Shown: positions 6,915 to 9,639 of the stretch, piece after piece
Layout of the letters: every line of letters begins with the position of its first letter
Position numbering within the stretch: the first letter of the stretch is position 1
Assembly: GCA_040381475.1 (NCBI GenBank)
Contig: JBEIHH010000098.1
Location: forward strand, 1-9,639
Origin: JAIBBG01 sp040381475
Lineage (GTDB): Bacteria; Bacteroidota; Bacteroidia; Flavobacteriales_D; Sanyastnellaceae
Direction of reading: 5' to 3'
Length of the DNA: 9,639 bases
Made by a program: the position numbers and the translations under genes
The notes under the pieces: model-generated
What the model was told of the DNA's origin: nothing
Seen by the model: only the letters and a program-made list of their open reading frames with translations
The model's database searches: none

Positions 6915-7874
6915 ATGAATTTTGACCTTCTGCTCGAAAATCTTTCCAATCCTGCCCTGCTGTTTTTTGTTCTGGGCTTGTTGGCAGTGTATCTGAAGAG
7001 CGATCTGGAAATACCATCCAATTCATCCAAATTTATTTCACTGTACCTCTTATTCGCCATCGGATTCAAAGGTGGTCAGGAGTTATCACATGAAGCGTTC
7101 ACAACCGAAATCGCCTGGTCGATGCTTTTTGGCATTTTCATATCCGCTGCGATACCTCTTTACACTTTCTTTATACTTAAAAGAAGGCTTAATGTTTTTG
7201 ATGCCGGTGCCATAGCTGCTACCTATGGTTCAGTAAGCGCGGTAACTTTTGTAACAGCAGTTTCCTACCTCGAAGCTCATCAGTTGACATTGCATGGATA
7301 TATGGTCGCAATCATGGCATTGATGGAGTCACCAGCAATCATCGTCGGGCTTGTTCTCATTTCCGTATTCAATACCGATGCCAATGAAGTTATTAAAAAA
7401 CGTCAAGCTATCAAACATTCTTTCACCAATGGTAGTGTGCTGCTCATTCTGGGAAGCTTACTCATTGGGCTGCTCGCAAATGCAAAACAGGCTGAAGGAA
7501 TCAAGCCTTTTACCAACGATTTGTTCAAAGGTTTTCTGGCTATTTTCCTACTCGATATGGGAATTTCCAGCGGACGAAAACTCAAAGATTTTTTTTCTCA
7601 TGGATGGTTCCCGATACTATTTGCCATTGCAGTTCCTCTGATCAACGGCTGTGCCGTAGCTCTTCTCAGCAGGTTTGTCACTGCCGACATCACCAACCGA
7701 TTTATGTTCGCAGTGCTCGCTGCAAGCGCTTCCTATATCGCGGTTCCCGCTGCCATGAAAATCTCGGCACCAAAAGCCAATCCGGGAATCTTCCTACCCA
7801 TGGCATTAGCCATTACATTTCCCGTCAACATCACCGTCGGTCTTCCTATCTATTACTCCATCGTGCAGCCATAA
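6915..7874 (+). CDS. sbtA: SbtA-family sodium-dependent bicarbonate permease
   Basis: This 319-residue integral membrane protein has about ten hydrophobic segments and the blocks of the Sbt_1 (formerly DUF897) family: GFKGG (50-54), YGSVSAVTFVTA (104-115), MALMESPAIIVG (134-145), FLLDMG (211-216), ASASYIAVPAAMK (270-282) and TFPVNITVGLPIYY (301-314). The first and second halves look like inverted repeats of a five-helix unit, as known for SbtA. Cyanobacterial SbtA imports bicarbonate with sodium; in a heterotroph it may supply bicarbonate for carboxylases or help pH balance, which is inference. The open frame extends upstream to 6828 inside the preceding gene, but MNFDLLLENLSNPALLFFVL at 6915 is the family start. 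No SbtB (PII-like) partner gene is adjacent. Confidence 0.88.
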   Translation: MNFDLLLENLSNPALLFFVLGLLAVYLKSDLEIPSNSSKFISLYLLFAIGFKGGQELSHEAFTTEIAWSMLFGIFISAAIPLYTFFILKRRLNVFDAGAIAATYGSVSAVTFVTAVSYLEAHQLTLHGYMVAIMALMESPAIIVGLVLISVFNTDANEVIKKRQAIKHSFTNGSVLLILGSLLIGLLANAKQAEGIKPFTNDLFKGFLAIFLLDMGISSGRKLKDFFSHGWFPILFAIAVPLINGCAVALLSRFVTADITNRFMFAVLAASASYIAVPAAMKISAPKANPGIFLPMALAITFPVNITVGLPIYYSIVQP

Positions 7875-8200
7875 AAGCGATCACAACCCGGACTTGAGCA
7901 TATCTAAAAACAAAATGAGCCTGGCGCCGGCAAGCACACAAAGTGTCAATTTGTGAGATGCAAAGGATCGATCATCCGGCATCACTCCGCAATTATCTAT
8001 TCAGACCATGTGATTCGAATCTGATTCTAATGCTTATTGAAAGGGCATTCTAAGCCATGTTGCCAACCGATTGCCTCAAACGAAAAACGATAAAAGTGTA
8101 ACTTTCAGACAAATAACTGTTGGGAATTCTCAAATCGGAAGTATATTTGCCGCCCTATTTTGAATTAACACATTAATTATCAATATAAATACTTAGGAAA
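7875..8200. other. Gene-free stretch between sbtA and the HU gene
   Basis: No credible coding frame is seen; the longest are a 33-codon minus-strand frame (7881-7982) and similar plus-strand frames without family resemblance. A short inverted repeat CACAAA/TTTGTG (7937-7942, 7950-7955) could mark the end of the sbtA transcript, but no T-run follows. A 10-bp palindrome GATTCGAATC lies at 8012-8021. The right end holds the HU promoter. The rest is unassigned. Confidence 0.5.
8120..8149 (+). promoter_or_regulatory. Predicted promoter of the HU-TPR-ribosomal peptide(-rng) operon
   Basis: TATATTTG (8142-8149) is a perfect Bacteroidetes -7 element (TAnnTTTG). TTGG at 8120-8123 lies 18 nt upstream, in the right place for the -33 element. 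Transcription would start near 8155, leaving an AT-rich leader of about 45 nt before the HU ATG. This is the best-matching promoter in the window. Confidence 0.7.
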
Positions 8201-8500
8201 ATGACAAAGGCGGATATTGTGACTGAGATTTCCAACAAGACTGGAATTGACCGCAATGATGTATTGGCGATCGTGGAAGGTTTTATGACCACCGTGAAGA
8301 ATGCCATGGAAAACGGTGAAAATGTTTACCTCCGTGGATTCGGAAGTTTCATCGTGAAAAAGCGCGCTGAAAAACTTGGACGCAACATTTTGGCAAAAAC
8401 GAGCGTGGTAATACCTGCTCATTACATACCAGCTTTCAAACCAGCCAAAGAATTTATGGATGATGTGAAAGCAAAAGTGAAAGTGGCAGAACATGCCTAA
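8201..8500 (+). CDS. HU-family nucleoid DNA-binding protein
   Basis: This 99-residue protein is a typical Bacteroidetes HU. MTKADIVTEISNKTGI opens the helical dimerisation domain, ENVYLRGFGSFIVKKR (40-55) forms the saddle, and GRNILAKTSVV with IPAHYIPAFKPAKEFMDDVK (60-90) forms the beta-arm and final helix. HU dimers bend and compact DNA with little sequence preference. At the arm tip the common RNP with its intercalating proline is RNI, as I recall for other Bacteroidetes HUs. The ATG at 8201 is preceded by a good promoter. The stop overlaps the start of the next gene by 8 nt, suggesting coupled expression. Confidence 0.95.
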   Translation: MTKADIVTEISNKTGIDRNDVLAIVEGFMTTVKNAMENGENVYLRGFGSFIVKKRAEKLGRNILAKTSVVIPAHYIPAFKPAKEFMDDVKAKVKVAEHA

Positions 8501-9083
8501 GCATACGCGGGCTCTCATTATTCTGACAGCCCTGTCAGTTGGACTGATCGTTCTTTTTTTAAGATTACCTAAACAGCCCGCATCTGCTAAAAAAGAGGTG
8601 GTCGTAATGGATGCGGATTCACTCAAACTTCAACAGGCCATTGACCTGGTGAATGGTGAAAATCCGATGGCCGGTATTGCCATGTTGCGTGAAATGATCC
8701 AGCAAGACAGCACCAACGTGGATGCACAATATCAGCTCGGACTCTTTTCGGTGAAAAGCGGTCAGATCGACAAAGCTGTGAATAGGTTTAAAAAAGTAAT
8801 CGCCCTGCGACCTGATGATATCCGTTATCAGGTTGAAGTAGGATATCAGTACATGGTGATGGATAGTGCACAACTTGCACTGCCCTGTTTTTTGAGGAGT
8901 CTCCAGTTGGACTCAACAGACAACAATTCACTGTTTTTTTCGGCACAAGCCTATGAAAGATTAGGTCAATATGCTGACGCGAAACTCAACTATGAAACAC
9001 TTTTGAGACATAACAACGACACAGTTGTTGTTGCGAAAGTGAATGAGTTTATAGAAATTTTAAATAAAAAATTAATCCCGTAG
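8493..9083 (+). CDS. Membrane-anchored tetratricopeptide repeat protein
   Basis: This 196-residue protein begins with a short basic stretch (MPKHTR) and one transmembrane helix (about 7-24, ALIILTALSVGLIVLFLRL). The rest, about 42-180, is TPR-like: NVDAQYQLGLFSVKSGQIDK and the following helix (75-108) is the clearest repeat. Others lie at about 44-73, 110-143 and 144-177 (NSLFFSAQAYERLGQYADAK). The repeats probably face the periplasm as a protein-binding scaffold. The ATG overlaps the HU stop by 8 nt, and the ribosomal-type peptide follows after 4 nt, so it is embedded in this operon. The partner and exact function are unknown. Confidence 0.85.
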   Translation: MPKHTRALIILTALSVGLIVLFLRLPKQPASAKKEVVVMDADSLKLQQAIDLVNGENPMAGIAMLREMIQQDSTNVDAQYQLGLFSVKSGQIDKAVNRFKKVIALRPDDIRYQVEVGYQYMVMDSAQLALPCFLRSLQLDSTDNNSLFFSAQAYERLGQYADAKLNYETLLRHNNDTVVVAKVNEFIEILNKKLIP

Positions 9084-9087
9084 TACA

Positions 9088-9183
9088 ATGCCTTGCGGTA
9101 AAAAAAGAAAGCGCCATAAGATGGCCACACACACGAGAAAAAAACGTCTCAGAAAGAATCGTCATAAGAAGAAAGTGCGCTAG
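9088..9183 (+). CDS. 31-aa AURKAIP1/COX24-type ribosomal peptide (bS22/mS38-like)
   Basis: A short frame from ATG 9088 to TAG 9181 encodes 31 residues, about half of them Lys or Arg: MPCGKKRKRHKMATHTRKKR followed by LRKNRHKKKVR. This matches the tiny Bacteroidetes proteins annotated with an AURKAIP1/COX24 domain, related to mitochondrial mS38 and to mycobacterial bS22, which sit on ribosomal RNA in the small subunit. The KKRKRHKM..H.RKK.LRKNRHKK pattern is the family signature. It lies 4 nt after the TPR gene and before rng, so ribosome and RNA-turnover functions are grouped. Genes this short are easily missed by automated calling. Binding to the ribosome in this organism is inferred from the family. 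Confidence 0.85.
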   Translation: MPCGKKRKRHKMATHTRKKRLRKNRHKKKVR

Positions 9184-9196
9184 GCATTTCTTCGGT

Positions 9197-9265
9197 GATG
9201 GTCATGTCTCGCTTTTGGGCGATGCATGACCATCTGACCTGCCTTGCAGGTGAATAAGCCTATTC
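9197..9265 (+). promoter_or_regulatory. Three consecutive hairpins in the leader of rng
   Basis: Hairpin 1 pairs GATGGTCATG (9197-9206) with CATGACCATC (9225-9234), with an inner TCGC/GCGA stem (9209-9212, 9219-9222). Hairpin 2 pairs ACCTGC (9237-9242) with GCAGGT (9246-9251) around a 3-nt loop. Hairpin 3 pairs GAATA (9252-9256) with TATTC (9261-9265) around 4 nt. They fill the 117-nt gap between the ribosomal-type peptide gene and rng. They could terminate or process the upstream message, or act as a leader sensed by RNase G/E itself, as known for the structured rne leader in E. coli. No T-run follows. Pairing is visible; regulation is inferred. Confidence 0.5.
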
Positions 9266-9300
9266 GCCTGAATTTCTGTTTCCATATATACCCCTGAATT

Positions 9301-9639
9301 TTGACAGGCAACATCGAGCTGGTTATCAATGCCACCCAAACGGGTGTGGACATTGCTCTGCTAAAAGAAAAAGTACTTATTGAACTCCACCGCGAACAGC
9401 GTAATCAGGAGTATGCAGTAGGTGACATCTATCTTGGCAGGGTTAAAAAGATATTGCCGCATCTCAATGCCTGTTTCGTAGATGTCGGTTACAGCAAAGA
9501 TGCATTCCTGCATTATCTGGATTTAGGACCCCAATTCGCCTCACTGAACACTTTTGCCAGAAGGACTCTTGCAGGCGAACAGAAAACTTCCGATCTCATG
9601 AATTTTCCGGGACAACCGGACATCAACAAAGACGGAAAG
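9301..9639 (+). CDS. rng: Ribonuclease G/E family protein, N-terminal part, cut by the window end
   Basis: The first 113 residues are visible. They read NIELVINATQTGVDIALLKE, then VLIELHREQRN, then YAVGDIYLGRVKKILPHLNA and CFVDVGYSKDAFLHYLDLGP. This is the N terminus and S1 RNA-binding domain of the RNase G/E family, endoribonucleases that process rRNA and decay mRNA. The frame has TGA at 9295, so the only usual start codon is TTG 9301; the next in-frame ATG (9598) is deep inside the S1 region. ATT 9298 is an unlikely alternative. Residues after about 80 (FARRTLAGEQKTSDLMNFPG) probably belong to the long S1 insertion typical of Bacteroidetes members. The catalytic domain lies outside the window. 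Confidence 0.9.
   Translation, partial: MTGNIELVINATQTGVDIALLKEKVLIELHREQRNQEYAVGDIYLGRVKKILPHLNACFVDVGYSKDAFLHYLDLGPQFASLNTFARRTLAGEQKTSDLMNFPGQPDINKDGK

Noticed and set aside
7881..7982. A 33-codon minus-strand frame between sbtA and HU with a hydrophobic C-terminal half
   Set aside because: No promoter, no recognisable family and a length expected by chance.
8012..8021. GATTCGAATC resembling a tRNA T-loop
   Set aside because: No acceptor, D or anticodon stems can be built around it; it is only a 10-bp palindrome.

Overview
The window looks like a chromosomal segment of a Bacteroidota (Bacteroidetes) genome. The evidence is the gliding genes gldE and gldD beside ssb and mutY, a Bacteroidetes-style HU protein, promoters fitting the TAnnTTTG (-7) pattern typical of this phylum, and no obvious Shine-Dalgarno sequences. 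I cannot resolve the order or genus. There is no insertion sequence, phage, CRISPR array, tRNA or rRNA.

Left part (1-3708). A plus-strand partial gene for a small membrane protein ends 6 nt from the convergent gldD. On the minus strand, mutY (A/G mismatch glycosylase), ssb, gldE (CNNM/CBS membrane protein) and gldD follow in transcription order. ssb has its own perfect -7 element and is tightly packed with gldE and gldD; gldE and gldD overlap by 4 nt. gldE appears to start with TTG. gldD lacks the lipobox cysteine expected of a lipoprotein.

Middle part (3709-8200). A decayed, frameshifted LysR-type regulator gene lies on the minus strand between mutY and a plus-strand metabolic block. The block starts with an AT-rich promoter and a long (Thermus/Rickettsia-type) NADP-preferring isocitrate dehydrogenase, followed after 10 nt by an 82-aa coiled-coil protein of unknown function. 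A strong 20-bp hairpin then separates this pair from a second apparent operon, which encodes a DUF6671-like protein with a zinc-ribbon tail and an SbtA-family sodium/bicarbonate permease. A 326-nt gene-free stretch follows and ends in a good promoter.

Right part (8201-9639). An HU protein, a membrane-anchored TPR protein (8-nt overlap with HU), a 31-residue highly basic AURKAIP1/COX24-type ribosomal peptide and the start of RNase G/E (rng, cut by the window end) run in one direction. Three consecutive hairpins fill the gap before rng, which also appears to use a TTG start. The theme is nucleoid, ribosome and RNA turnover.

As I recall, many Bacteroidetes keep gldD-gldE-ssb-mutY next to HU-rng. 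Here about 4.5 kb carrying icd, the 82-aa gene, the DUF6671-like gene, sbtA and the LysR relic lies between the two halves. The points most worth following up are the LysR relic, the DUF6671-SbtA pairing, the cysteine-less GldD and the hairpin leader of rng.
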